This document shows positions 1 through 7,585 of a stretch of DNA of 64,000 bases, in pieces; positions within the stretch are counted from its first letter, which is position 1, and each line of letters opens with the position of its first letter. This stretch comes from Candidatus Litorirhabdus singularis (GTDB lineage Bacteria; Pseudomonadota; Gammaproteobacteria; Pseudomonadales; Halieaceae): assembly GCF_026262625.1 (NCBI RefSeq), contig NZ_SHNN01000001.1, positions 1,054,001-1,118,000 of the forward strand, in the 5' to 3' direction. A program made the position numbers and the translations under genes. The notes under the pieces were generated by a model. The model did not search any database and was not told the DNA's origin. It was given only the letters and a program-made list of their open reading frames with translations.

Positions 1-187
1 CGCTTACTGGACGTTTGATGTTGGTATGGGCTACTCGCACGGTGACGGTAACTTGCGTATAGAGGCTTTTGCTAATAATTCCACAGAAGAAGTGAAGAAC
101 GCAGCTGTCATCATCACCCAGTTCGACAACACCCGCTTTTACACCCGACCGCGAACTTACGGCGCGCGAGTGAAGTACTTCTTCTGA
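1..187 (+). CDS. TonB-dependent receptor, C-terminal end (partial)
   Basis: The reading frame is open from base 2 to a TGA at 185-187 and gives about 61 residues. The peptide alternates aromatic and polar residues like outer-membrane beta strands and ends in R-V-K-Y-F-F. A terminal aromatic residue is the usual beta-barrel assembly signal of TonB-dependent receptors. The last strands contain DNTRFYTRPRTYGARV, a layout common in large receptors that import siderophores, vitamins or oligomeric nutrients. The substrate cannot be told because the plug and most of the barrel lie outside the window. Confidence 0.75.
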   Translation, partial: AYWTFDVGMGYSHGDGNLRIEAFANNSTEEVKNAAVIITQFDNTRFYTRPRTYGARVKYFF

Positions 188-203
188 GGCTCAGTACCAC
201 TTT

Positions 204-230
204 GTGACGGACTTCGCGGAAGCCCGTCAT
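204..230 (+). terminator. Imperfect stem-loop after the receptor gene
   Basis: GACGG (206-210) pairs with CCGTC (224-228), and CTTC pairs with GAAG around a GCG loop, with one A/C mismatch. It lies 20 bases after the receptor stop and before the histidine kinase. No T-run follows, so Rho-independent termination is only possible. Confidence 0.3.
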
Positions 231-292
231 GCTGCCTCGATCAGGGTCTGGATGTGCTAGCATAGCGCCAAACCCTATCGAGACTGCCAGCT

Positions 293-1441
293 ATGGTAAG
301 AATCTTGAGTAAGGCGCTTATATACAAGCTCAATCAGAGCACCGAGATACAGTTCTGGCTGGCGCAGTTTTTTGGTTGGTCAGCCTACTCGCTGGTCACC
401 TTTTTTGCGCTCACAGTGTGGGATGACAATGTCACCTGGAGCCATGTTCTGCACATCGCCGTGCAAGCATTACTAGGCATATTGTGTACTTGGCCGCTGC
501 GACCCTTGTTCCGCTGGGCGTTTGGTTTACCTGGGCTGTCGCGGTTGTTGCTGGCAATTAGCGGGCTGTTGGCTCTGAGCTGGGCCTGGACTGCCTCACG
601 CATGACACTGTTCATGTGGATTTCTGGTGAGCGTGGTCTCTGGCAGCAGTTCAATGACTGGTACTTTGGTTCCCTGTTTGTGTTTATCAGCTGGGCGGCG
701 ATCTATATAGGCGTGCGCTACTATGGACTGTTGCAGTTGGAGCACGACAAGTTGCTGCGGGCCAAGGCCAGCCGTCGTGAAGAACAGGTAAAACGCCTGC
801 AGGCTGAGGCAGAGAGCCGTGATGCTCAATTACGCATGCTGCGCTACCAGCTTAACCCCCACTTTTTGTTCAACACGCTTAATGCGCTGAACTCACTGGT
901 TCGCGTTGGAGAATCCGAGCAGGCTGCAGCGATGATAGATCAGCTTAGCGGTTTTTTGCGGCATGCTCTGGATGCCGACACGCGTCCGGTAGTGTCGCTG
1001 GATGAAGAGCTGTTTATGATTCGGCTCTATCTGGATATTGAGCGCGCCAGATTCCAGGATCGACTGCAGCTGGAATTCAATATCGAGCCCTCTGCGGGTC
1101 TCGCTTTGGTGCCCTCTATGATCCTGCAACCGCTAATAGAAAATGCGATGAAGTACGCCATTGCCGATAGCGAGGATGGCGGTATTATTGGTATAGACGC
1201 TAGCGTGCAGTCAAATCGCCTGGAGCTCAAGGTGTGGGACACGGGCCCCGGTATGGATACGAAAACTCTCGGGGATGAGCGTGGGATTGGTTTGAGCAAT
1301 ACGCTGAATAGGCTGGAAACGTTATTTGAGAGTGACTACACGTTTGAGGCCCTTGATGTTAACCCCACCGGTTTGTGCATGCGTATGGTGATACCTCTGA
1401 CTTTTGATACACAACAGATGCTGGAGGCCAAAGTTGGCTAA
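293..1441 (+). CDS. LytS/YehU-type sensor histidine kinase
   Basis: This is a 382-residue inner-membrane sensor kinase of the His_kinase (PF06580) class. The first 145 residues hold about four hydrophobic segments, near 22-42, 50-70, 82-106 and 124-146. A charged coiled-coil linker follows (about 148-180). The phosphoacceptor His190 sits in QLNPHFLFNTLNAL. The ATPase part shows an N box in LIENAMKYAI, a G1 box in DTGPGMD and GIGLSNTLNRL. No extracytoplasmic sensor domain is visible, so the signal is probably read in or at the membrane. The last 8 bases overlap the response regulator gene, which implies a translationally coupled pair. Confidence 0.9.
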   Translation: MVRILSKALIYKLNQSTEIQFWLAQFFGWSAYSLVTFFALTVWDDNVTWSHVLHIAVQALLGILCTWPLRPLFRWAFGLPGLSRLLLAISGLLALSWAWTASRMTLFMWISGERGLWQQFNDWYFGSLFVFISWAAIYIGVRYYGLLQLEHDKLLRAKASRREEQVKRLQAEAESRDAQLRMLRYQLNPHFLFNTLNALNSLVRVGESEQAAAMIDQLSGFLRHALDADTRPVVSLDEELFMIRLYLDIERARFQDRLQLEFNIEPSAGLALVPSMILQPLIENAMKYAIADSEDGGIIGIDASVQSNRLELKVWDTGPGMDTKTLGDERGIGLSNTLNRLETLFESDYTFEALDVNPTGLCMRMVIPLTFDTQQMLEAKVG

Positions 1442-2258
1442 GCTACGTACTGTCATAGTCGACGATGAGCCGTTGGCGCTAAAATTGCTGGGCTCACTGC
1501 TGCGTAATAACAAATATATTGAGGTTGTTGGCGAATGTCGCAATGGCCGCGAGGCAGTAGTCGCTGCCGCCCAGTTGCGCCCTGACTTGCTGATTCTCGA
1601 TATTCAAATGCCGGGCCTGAACGGCTTTGATGTGATCAAAAAACTACAGTCCGATCTGGTGCCTCTGGTTATTTTTTGTACCGCCTATCAACGTTATGCG
1701 ATCGACGCCTTTGATCTGCATGTGGTTGACTATGTACTTAAGCCGGTGAATCAGGAGCGGCTCGATCTGGCCCTGCAGAGAGCCGTCGCCAGGTTTGAAA
1801 AAGAACTGCCCGGCGAAGACCATAAGGCGCAACTCATCGGTGCGATTGACGATATTACACAACGCGCCAGCGGTCGTCGGCTCGATGAAGAGCCTGGCTC
1901 ATTGTCGAGTGGTTCCGCCGTCGCTGCGGATCGAAAAATAGCGATTCCCGATGCCGGGAAAATCCTCATGGTTGATGTTGACGATATTGATTGGGTAGAC
2001 GCCGCAGGCGACTACATGTGTCTGCACATCGACGGGGTTACCCATATATTGCGCAGTACCATGAAAACCCTGAGTGCTCGTCTGGACCAGCAGAAATTCA
2101 GACGCATTCACCGCTCTACTATCGTTAACATGGAGCGCATCAGGCAGGTCACCTCGCAACCGCGCGGAGAGTATTTGGTAGAGCTTGATTGCGGTGCTGA
2201 GCTTAAGGTCAGTCGAAATTTTCGCGAAGCTATTAAGGAATACCTGCAGGCGCATTGA
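1434..2258 (+). CDS. LytTR-family response regulator
   Basis: This 274-residue cytoplasmic regulator has an N-terminal CheY-like receiver: the acidic pair D10-D11, phosphoacceptor Asp56 in LILDIQMPG, and the conserved Lys in YVLKPV. A C-terminal LytTR DNA-binding domain covers about residues 175-272 (IDWVDAAGDYMCLH, RRIHRSTIVNMERI). I chose the TTG start at 1434 because GGAGG at 1423-1427 lies seven bases upstream and the start overlaps the kinase stop. An upstream TTG at 1404 would add residues with no homology to receivers. It is the cognate partner of the kinase just upstream. Its targets are not evident here. Confidence 0.88.
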   Translation: MAKLRTVIVDDEPLALKLLGSLLRNNKYIEVVGECRNGREAVVAAAQLRPDLLILDIQMPGLNGFDVIKKLQSDLVPLVIFCTAYQRYAIDAFDLHVVDYVLKPVNQERLDLALQRAVARFEKELPGEDHKAQLIGAIDDITQRASGRRLDEEPGSLSSGSAVAADRKIAIPDAGKILMVDVDDIDWVDAAGDYMCLHIDGVTHILRSTMKTLSARLDQQKFRRIHRSTIVNMERIRQVTSQPRGEYLVELDCGAELKVSRNFREAIKEYLQAH

Positions 2259-2264
2259 TCGCTG

Positions 2265-3044
2265 CTAGATGTTCACCCAGGGCATGATGACAAAGTCGAT
2301 GGCTTCTTCGAACTGCACGATGTGCTTCGGTGTGCTCTCCAAAAATTGCGACCAGTGGGTGTCATCAACAATGCTGACCGACTCGGGGTCAATGCAGTGC
2401 GCTTTGGGATAGGCAAGACCGCTATCGTAGAAGGTTCGATCGCAAATTCCGTTGCGCCAGTAGATGTAGTCATTGGCGCTGACCCATTCGGGGTGAATGG
2501 CAGCCTGAGTGGTACTGTCAGGTTGTGGATAGCTGGCTTCAAATAGTTTTTTGTCCCGTGAAGCCACTAAGGTCGCAACGGTCTGTGTACTCGTGTCGTG
2601 TTCTACCCGACCCTTTTTGGTGATCACGTCAACCGGGTCCATGGAGTATTCGCTGGACTGTGCTTCCAGCACCATATAGCGCCGCGCGCCATCCGCATCC
2701 TTTATATAGGTAGAGTACTCTGCGCGCACACCCACCGCGATACCTGTTACTTCATAGACGTTCAGCGTTAGCAAAAAATCTGCTTGTTCGCCCTGCAGGC
2801 AGGTCATCGGACAGACTTCAAACTCGGGCGGGAGATTGATATAGCGGATGAAGTCCTCAACCTTGTCGGGTTGGATTCGGAAGTTGTAATAGACTGAGCT
2901 GGGCGACGCTTTTACCGTAAAGGGAACCCGTGCCTGAGTATTTCCGAAGGCGATTTTAAAAACGTCTAGCAAGCTGAAGTTGGCGTAGAGATAGCGCTTG
3001 AGCAGTTTCCGGCCGGTGCGCGATTGATTGGTATCTGGCAGCAT
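2265..3044 (-). CDS. Uncharacterised protein of the catabolic island
   Basis: A 259-residue soluble protein that I cannot assign with certainty. There is no signal peptide or membrane segment. The middle (about 90-140) reads LTLNVYEVTGIAVGVRAEYS then RRYMVLEAQSSEYSMDPVDV. That pattern loosely recalls acetoacetate-decarboxylase-like beta folds, but the catalytic Lys of that family is not recognisable. Seven bases separate its end from the convergent regulator gene, and it follows the NTF2-like gene by 27 bases on the same strand. It is probably co-transcribed with that gene and may act in the same pathway as the divergent Rieske oxygenase. Confidence 0.6.
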   Translation of the reverse strand: MLPDTNQSRTGRKLLKRYLYANFSLLDVFKIAFGNTQARVPFTVKASPSSVYYNFRIQPDKVEDFIRYINLPPEFEVCPMTCLQGEQADFLLTLNVYEVTGIAVGVRAEYSTYIKDADGARRYMVLEAQSSEYSMDPVDVITKKGRVEHDTSTQTVATLVASRDKKLFEASYPQPDSTTQAAIHPEWVSANDYIYWRNGICDRTFYDSGLAYPKAHCIDPESVSIVDDTHWSQFLESTPKHIVQFEEAIDFVIMPWVNI

Positions 3045-3071
3045 GAGAGCGTCTCTTAAGGTGGCGGCTAC

Positions 3072-3488
3072 TTATGCCAGCTCGCTGCCGCGAACGAGCA
3101 GACGATGCTTGACGATGCGCCACTCGTTGTCGCAGCGGCGCATATCGGTGAAGTAGGTAGCCCACAGAGTGAACCGTTCATGTTCGCCCTCCTTGAAATA
3201 GTGCAGAGCTTGAACATCACTGCGGGTATAAGCCATATCCCCATCTATGGTGGCCAGCTGGGGTCCCAGCATATGCTGGGTGGAGCTGTATTGTTCCAAT
3301 GCCGACCAAACGTACTCGACCCAGACAGCTTTGCCCTTGAAGGGGTCGGGCCCAAAGTCTAGCACTTCGACGGTGTCGTCAAAGCAGGACTGGTACATAT
3401 CCTGATCGCGATCATCGACGCCGGCGGCATAGCGCAGCATCAAGTCCTGCAATGCGATTCGATCTGCCTGCGAATTTGGGTTGGGCAT
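3072..3488 (-). CDS. NTF2/SnoaL-like domain protein
   Basis: This 138-residue protein has the NTF2-like cone fold layout: an N-terminal helix (RIALQDLMLRYAAGVDDRD), a D-x-x-M-Y-x-S-C-F-x-D stretch, then beta strands ending in WRIVKHRLLVRGSE. The family includes SnoaL-type cyclases, steroid isomerase-like proteins and the beta subunits of ring-hydroxylating dioxygenases. It is divergent from the Rieske alpha-subunit gene, 170 bases away. A beta-subunit or small-molecule-binding role beside that oxygenase is plausible but unproven. It most likely shares a transcript with the uncharacterised gene downstream. Confidence 0.75.
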   Translation of the reverse strand: MPNPNSQADRIALQDLMLRYAAGVDDRDQDMYQSCFDDTVEVLDFGPDPFKGKAVWVEYVWSALEQYSSTQHMLGPQLATIDGDMAYTRSDVQALHYFKEGEHERFTLWATYFTDMRRCDNEWRIVKHRLLVRGSELA

Positions 3489-3513
3489 AGTTCTACCTTA
3501 TTGACTGAAAAGT

Positions 3514-3645
3514 ACTGGTATTTATATCACAGCTTGGCAGGGGGATGGTTGCCCGGTGAGCTTTGTTTTGATTACGCGGCTGTTGGCTGACTTACCATTT
3601 ACCCATGGTTTTGTCCCTGTTAGGGTAGTATAGATAACTGGTATT
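3514..3645. promoter_or_regulatory. Divergent promoter region with a repeated 9-mer
   Basis: The 170-base gap between the NTF2-like gene and the Rieske gene carries ACTGGTATT twice in the same orientation, at 3514-3522 and 3637-3645, one near each gene start. ACCAT (3594-3598) and ATGGT (3605-3609) form a short dyad between them. This could be a shared regulator site; there is no regulator gene next to it. Confidence 0.3.
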
Positions 3646-3658
3646 AGCGGATGAGAGC

Positions 3659-5017
3659 ATGAATTCAGAAACCAAGAGACGGACATTGGAAGATTGGCCT
3701 CAGCAGCAATTACGTGGGCATAAGCTGGAAGGCAGCCGGTACAACTCGAAAGAGTTTTTCGCCCAAGAGTGGGAGCACATGTGGACCAAGGTCTGGCTGC
3801 TGCTAGGGCGAGAAGAAGAGATGCCGAATCGCGGTGATTGGCAGCGCGAGGACGTCGGTCCAGAGTCATTTATTATGGTGCGGCAAGAGGATGCCAGTAT
3901 TCGCGCATATTATAATGTGTGCCAGCACCGCGGTGCGCGTTTGGTGAACGAACCCAAGGGCCACGTGAACCGGTTTGTCTGTCCTTATCACGCCTGGGCA
4001 TGGACGATTGAGGGCGATCTCAACTTCGCACAGGATTCTGAAGACTTCCCCGAGAACCCCTGCGGTAAGTTGACGCTTGAAGAAGTGCGTTGTGAGTCCT
4101 TTGCGGGCTTTGTCTGGATCAATATGGATCCGGATTGCGTGCCGCTGAAAGAATTCCTTGGCCCTGTTTGGGAGGATTGGGAAGGCTATGGCATTGAAAA
4201 GTGGAAGCGCTACTTCGCGCGAACTACCACTGTGCCATTCAATTGGAAGGTGATCATGGATAACTTTAACGAGTCTTACCATGTGCCGACAGTGCACCGT
4301 GCCACGGGTACGGCTGCAGAAAAGGCGCGTTTCCTGCCGGGTATTGATACCGACTACAAGAACACGCGCTTTGACCTGTCTGATGAAGGCCACAACCGCA
4401 TGATTATGAGAGGTGGCCATGGCGGAGCCGGGCTTGAGTCGGATGGCAGTATTGGTGAGCCGCTGGCGACTGATATGCGCGACTGGGACCTGAACCCCGA
4501 CGAATTCACTAAGCGTGGCGAAGAAACGCGTGAAGCGATTCAGGAAGCTAAACGCAGAATCGGTCCAGAGCGCGGCTATGATCACTATGCCAATATGGCC
4601 GACGAGCAATTGACCGACGCGCTGCACTACACCTTGTTCCCCAACTTCGCAGTGTCAGTCTGGTCCGACGGGTTCCATTTTCTGCGCGCGCGGCCACATC
4701 CCAGCGACCCGGAGCAATGCATTTTCGACAACTGGTGGTATGCCAGTCAGCCTGAAGGTGAGACCGCTCCCGTTCGCACCAACGCCAATGTCGTTGAACG
4801 CGACGCCGTGGTCGAGCACGAGGTGTATGAAAAGGGTGAGCTTGATATGGGCGTTACCATAGAGCAGGATCTGGCAATCATGCCGGGTCAGCAGGCCGGG
4901 TTTGCTTCGCGCGCCTACAAGGGGGCCTATCTGGCCGGTCAGGAGAGTCGGCTGAGTCGTTATCATGAGCTGATAGATGACTATATTGAAGGACGGCGCC
5001 CGCTACCGAAAAAGTAA
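3659..5017 (+). CDS. Rieske non-heme iron oxygenase, alpha subunit
   Basis: A 452-residue cytoplasmic ring-hydroxylating oxygenase alpha subunit. The N-terminal Rieske domain binds the [2Fe-2S] cluster through Cys88-x-His90 (CQHRGA) and Cys108-x2-His111 (CPYHAW). The C-terminal catalytic domain shows two mononuclear-iron histidines, His208 and His213, in DNFNESYHVPTVH. The usual bridging Asp is Glu at 205 here. The length fits the alpha-subunit family. No ferredoxin or reductase gene is adjacent, so electrons must come from elsewhere. The neighbours (SDR, acyl-CoA ligase, thiolase-like) point to aerobic breakdown of a cyclic or aromatic compound. Substrate not deducible. Confidence 0.93.
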   Translation: MNSETKRRTLEDWPQQQLRGHKLEGSRYNSKEFFAQEWEHMWTKVWLLLGREEEMPNRGDWQREDVGPESFIMVRQEDASIRAYYNVCQHRGARLVNEPKGHVNRFVCPYHAWAWTIEGDLNFAQDSEDFPENPCGKLTLEEVRCESFAGFVWINMDPDCVPLKEFLGPVWEDWEGYGIEKWKRYFARTTTVPFNWKVIMDNFNESYHVPTVHRATGTAAEKARFLPGIDTDYKNTRFDLSDEGHNRMIMRGGHGGAGLESDGSIGEPLATDMRDWDLNPDEFTKRGEETREAIQEAKRRIGPERGYDHYANMADEQLTDALHYTLFPNFAVSVWSDGFHFLRARPHPSDPEQCIFDNWWYASQPEGETAPVRTNANVVERDAVVEHEVYEKGELDMGVTIEQDLAIMPGQQAGFASRAYKGAYLAGQESRLSRYHELIDDYIEGRRPLPKK

Positions 5018-5154
5018 GAGATCGAGGGTGCCGGTGCTCCCGGCCCAAGTAAACAAAGGATAGTCCGTAACCAACCTTAGCTGCGGCTAATGCCGCTGCT
5101 AATGCGGTTACGGGCTTCGTATCCGGGTAAGGCGTTTGCCCTGTCCCGCGGGTT

Positions 5155-5907
5155 TTAGCCCGGGAGACGACCCATTTGCTGGCCACCAGCGAGATCAATC
5201 AGCTGTCCGTTAACGAACCCTGAGGCTTTCTCGTCTGCCAGCCACAATGCTGCCTCTGCCACATCATCGACGGTGCCCATACGACCTGCGGGAATGACTG
5301 AGGTGAAGCCGTCGACTAAGCCAGGCACAGCAAACAAGCCGGCAGTCATGTCGGTTTCGATAAGTCCTGCGGCGATGGAGTTAAAGCGAATTTTTTGTTC
5401 CGCGTACTCGATAGCCGCAACCTTCAGCGCATAGTCGATGCCGGCGCGTGCGCCTGCATAGATACCCAGGCCTGGTCCGGGCAGTCGAGCTGTCAGCGAG
5501 GAGATCGTAATAATGGAGCCACCGTTATCCATAGCGGCCGCTGCATGCTTAAAAATCAGTATTGCGCCCATGAAACTGACCTGCAGGGTCGGCAACATAT
5601 CCTCGGCGGTGACGTCGGCGATAGGGCCACCGCCCATGCCGCCGGCGCTGTTAACGGCGATATCAACACTGCCGAACTCGGCCTTGGCGGTGCTAAACAG
5701 GTTGGCGATTTGGCTTTCATCGGTGACATCACAGGCTACGGCGAGGCCGCCAATTTCAGTGGCAAGTTCTTCCAGTGGTTCTTTGCGCCGTGCCGACACG
5801 ACAACCTTGGCGCCTGCCGCTGCCAATCTGCGAGCGATACTGGAGCCGAAGTTTTTCTGGCCTGATGCGCCGACGACGACAGCGACTTTTCCGGTAAGTT
5901 GTCCCAT
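5155..5907 (-). CDS. Short-chain dehydrogenase/reductase with YxxxR motif
   Basis: A 250-residue Rossmann-fold SDR. The N-terminal nucleotide motif is VVGASGQKNFGSSIARRLA, a loose version of TGxxxGxG. The NSAG motif is at 86-89. The catalytic Ser is in ITISSL (136-137) and Tyr150 lies in YAGAR. The residue four after Tyr is Arg154 (codon CGC on the minus strand), where classical SDRs have Lys. It is likely a redox enzyme of the island pathway, with its start preceded by AAGGAA. It ends convergently to the Rieske gene and precedes the divergent reading of nothing else; the acyl-CoA ligase lies 11 bases upstream in the same direction. Confidence 0.88.
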   Translation of the reverse strand: MGQLTGKVAVVVGASGQKNFGSSIARRLAAAGAKVVVSARRKEPLEELATEIGGLAVACDVTDESQIANLFSTAKAEFGSVDIAVNSAGGMGGGPIADVTAEDMLPTLQVSFMGAILIFKHAAAAMDNGGSIITISSLTARLPGPGLGIYAGARAGIDYALKVAAIEYAEQKIRFNSIAAGLIETDMTAGLFAVPGLVDGFTSVIPAGRMGTVDDVAEAALWLADEKASGFVNGQLIDLAGGQQMGRLPG

Positions 5908-5918
5908 GCTTATATTCC

Positions 5919-7541
5919 TTATGTGGTGGTCAGTTTGTCCGCTTCCGCCTGCGCGTAAGCGTTGATGAAGGGGTAATCGGGTTTGCCATTGGGTGCGCGT
6001 TGCAAGGACTCGATGGCGAAAATCTGACGGGGTATTTTGTATGGTGCGAGTGTTTTTCCGACATGGGCCTGAGTATCAGCAACATCCAGGTTGTCAGCGG
6101 TGAGGTTGGGGCCTTCAACCACGGCTACTACCATTTTACCGAATCTGGGGTGTGGCAAGCCTACTACCAGAGCGTCGGTAATAGTCGGGTGATCGAGTAA
6201 GGCGCGCTCGATTTCTACCGTGTAGACTTTTTCGCCTCCGGTATTGATTACAGTACTATCGCGGCCCAGTAGTACCAGCATGCCATCCTCTCGCACTGTG
6301 CAACGGTCACCGGTCATGACAAAACGCTGACCGTCGATTTCGACGAAGGTCTCGGCGCTTTTCTCAGGTTGCTTGTAATAGCCGATGGGGCTGAAGCCGC
6401 CGGAGTAGGCAATGCCAATAGTATCGCTGCCGGGCACAACTTCTTGCATTTCATCGTCAAACACGCGGGTAGTTGGCATGGGTTTGAACACGCCAGCTTC
6501 CGGTGTGGATACGGCAAAGCCCGAAGCTTCCGAGGAACCCAAAGTGTCAAACAGAATCAGGTTGGGCTGGTGTCGCAGCAGACCATTACGATTTTCCTCG
6601 CTCAGCGAGGCTCCAGTGGAGACGCACAGAATAATTGACTGCAACAGGTTTTCATCCGCGCGGCGGTCCAGAGCCTCGACCAAGGGGATGGCAAAAGCAT
6701 CGCCAACCAGCGCCAGTCCGCTGGCCTGGTATTGACGGATCAGGTCCAGCGTAAGATCAGCCTCAAACTTCTCTCCCGGCGCGGTCAACACGGGCACGCC
6801 CTGCGCCAGCATCAGTATCGCCATCAGGCTGGCGGCGCCATGCATCAGCGGGCTGAGCGGCATAAAGGGCTTTGCTGCCGGCAGTTTGACGACGTTAACT
6901 ATGTGTTCTTCGATGGTCTCTGGATGCGCGTCGAGCTGCAGTGCCAACATGGCGTTACCGGTAGAAATCTGTTGCTTGCGCCAGATGTCTTCGTGGCGCC
7001 ACTGAGTTCCTTTAGGGAGGCCGGTAGTGCCGCCAGTCGCTATAAGAATCAGGTCATCGCTGGAGGTTTTGCGCTCAAAGCCGCTACTATCGTAGTCGTA
7101 AAGGTCTTCCATACGCACGGCAAAGTCGTTGCGCAGCGGGCCGCTGCCAACTTCTATAAACCCTACCGTTCCGGTGAGTTGTCCATGAATGGCCGCCACT
7201 CGTTCGGCAAACTCAGCATCGTAGACCAGCACCCTGATATCCAGACCATTACTCAGATCGATTAGTTCCTGATCGATATAGCGGTAGTTGACGTTGACAT
7301 GTGCCATGCCCGCCAGCCCGGCCGCAATAAAGGTTTCCATATAAGCGTTGGAGTTGCGCATGTAGTGGCCAATATGGGCACCCTGCGGCAAGTCGAGACT
7401 CTGTAGCCAGCTAGCGACACCACTGCAACGACGAATCACTTCGCGATAGCTGATCACTTCGTCGCCATGGATAAGCGCTGCACGCTCGCCGATGTCGCTG
7501 GTGCTGATTTGGTAAACTGCTTCGCTAATATTCCAGGCCAT
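5919..7541 (-). CDS. Acyl-CoA synthetase (AMP-forming)
   Basis: A 540-residue ANL-superfamily adenylate-forming ligase that would activate a carboxylic acid to its CoA thioester with ATP. The P-loop-like motif is ATGGTTGLPKG. The A5-type region is DTLGSSEASG, the hinge/ribose region is MTGDRCTVREDGML followed by INTGGEKVYTVEIE, and the C-terminal catalytic Lys lies in APNGKPDYP. The length matches the long/medium-chain ligases. It belongs to a run of minus-strand genes from the aldehyde dehydrogenase to the SDR, probably one operon. The N-terminus is MAWNISEAVYQIS. Substrate is unknown; ligases of this type are common in steroid and terpenoid side-chain degradation. Confidence 0.9.
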   Translation of the reverse strand: MAWNISEAVYQISTSDIGERAALIHGDEVISYREVIRRCSGVASWLQSLDLPQGAHIGHYMRNSNAYMETFIAAGLAGMAHVNVNYRYIDQELIDLSNGLDIRVLVYDAEFAERVAAIHGQLTGTVGFIEVGSGPLRNDFAVRMEDLYDYDSSGFERKTSSDDLILIATGGTTGLPKGTQWRHEDIWRKQQISTGNAMLALQLDAHPETIEEHIVNVVKLPAAKPFMPLSPLMHGAASLMAILMLAQGVPVLTAPGEKFEADLTLDLIRQYQASGLALVGDAFAIPLVEALDRRADENLLQSIILCVSTGASLSEENRNGLLRHQPNLILFDTLGSSEASGFAVSTPEAGVFKPMPTTRVFDDEMQEVVPGSDTIGIAYSGGFSPIGYYKQPEKSAETFVEIDGQRFVMTGDRCTVREDGMLVLLGRDSTVINTGGEKVYTVEIERALLDHPTITDALVVGLPHPRFGKMVVAVVEGPNLTADNLDVADTQAHVGKTLAPYKIPRQIFAIESLQRAPNGKPDYPFINAYAQAEADKLTTT

Positions 7542-7585
7542 GTTTTTGTTGTGCTCCGGTTCTGTTTTCGCTGGCAGAGGGTGGC

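Noticed and set aside
3866-4627. 253-residue antisense ORF inside the Rieske gene
   Set aside because: It is a shadow of the coding strand; the Rieske frame carries all family motifs.
5018-5154. Short repeats GCTAATGC and GCGGC/GCCGC between convergent genes
   Set aside because: They are short, with no T-run and no convincing stem for termination.
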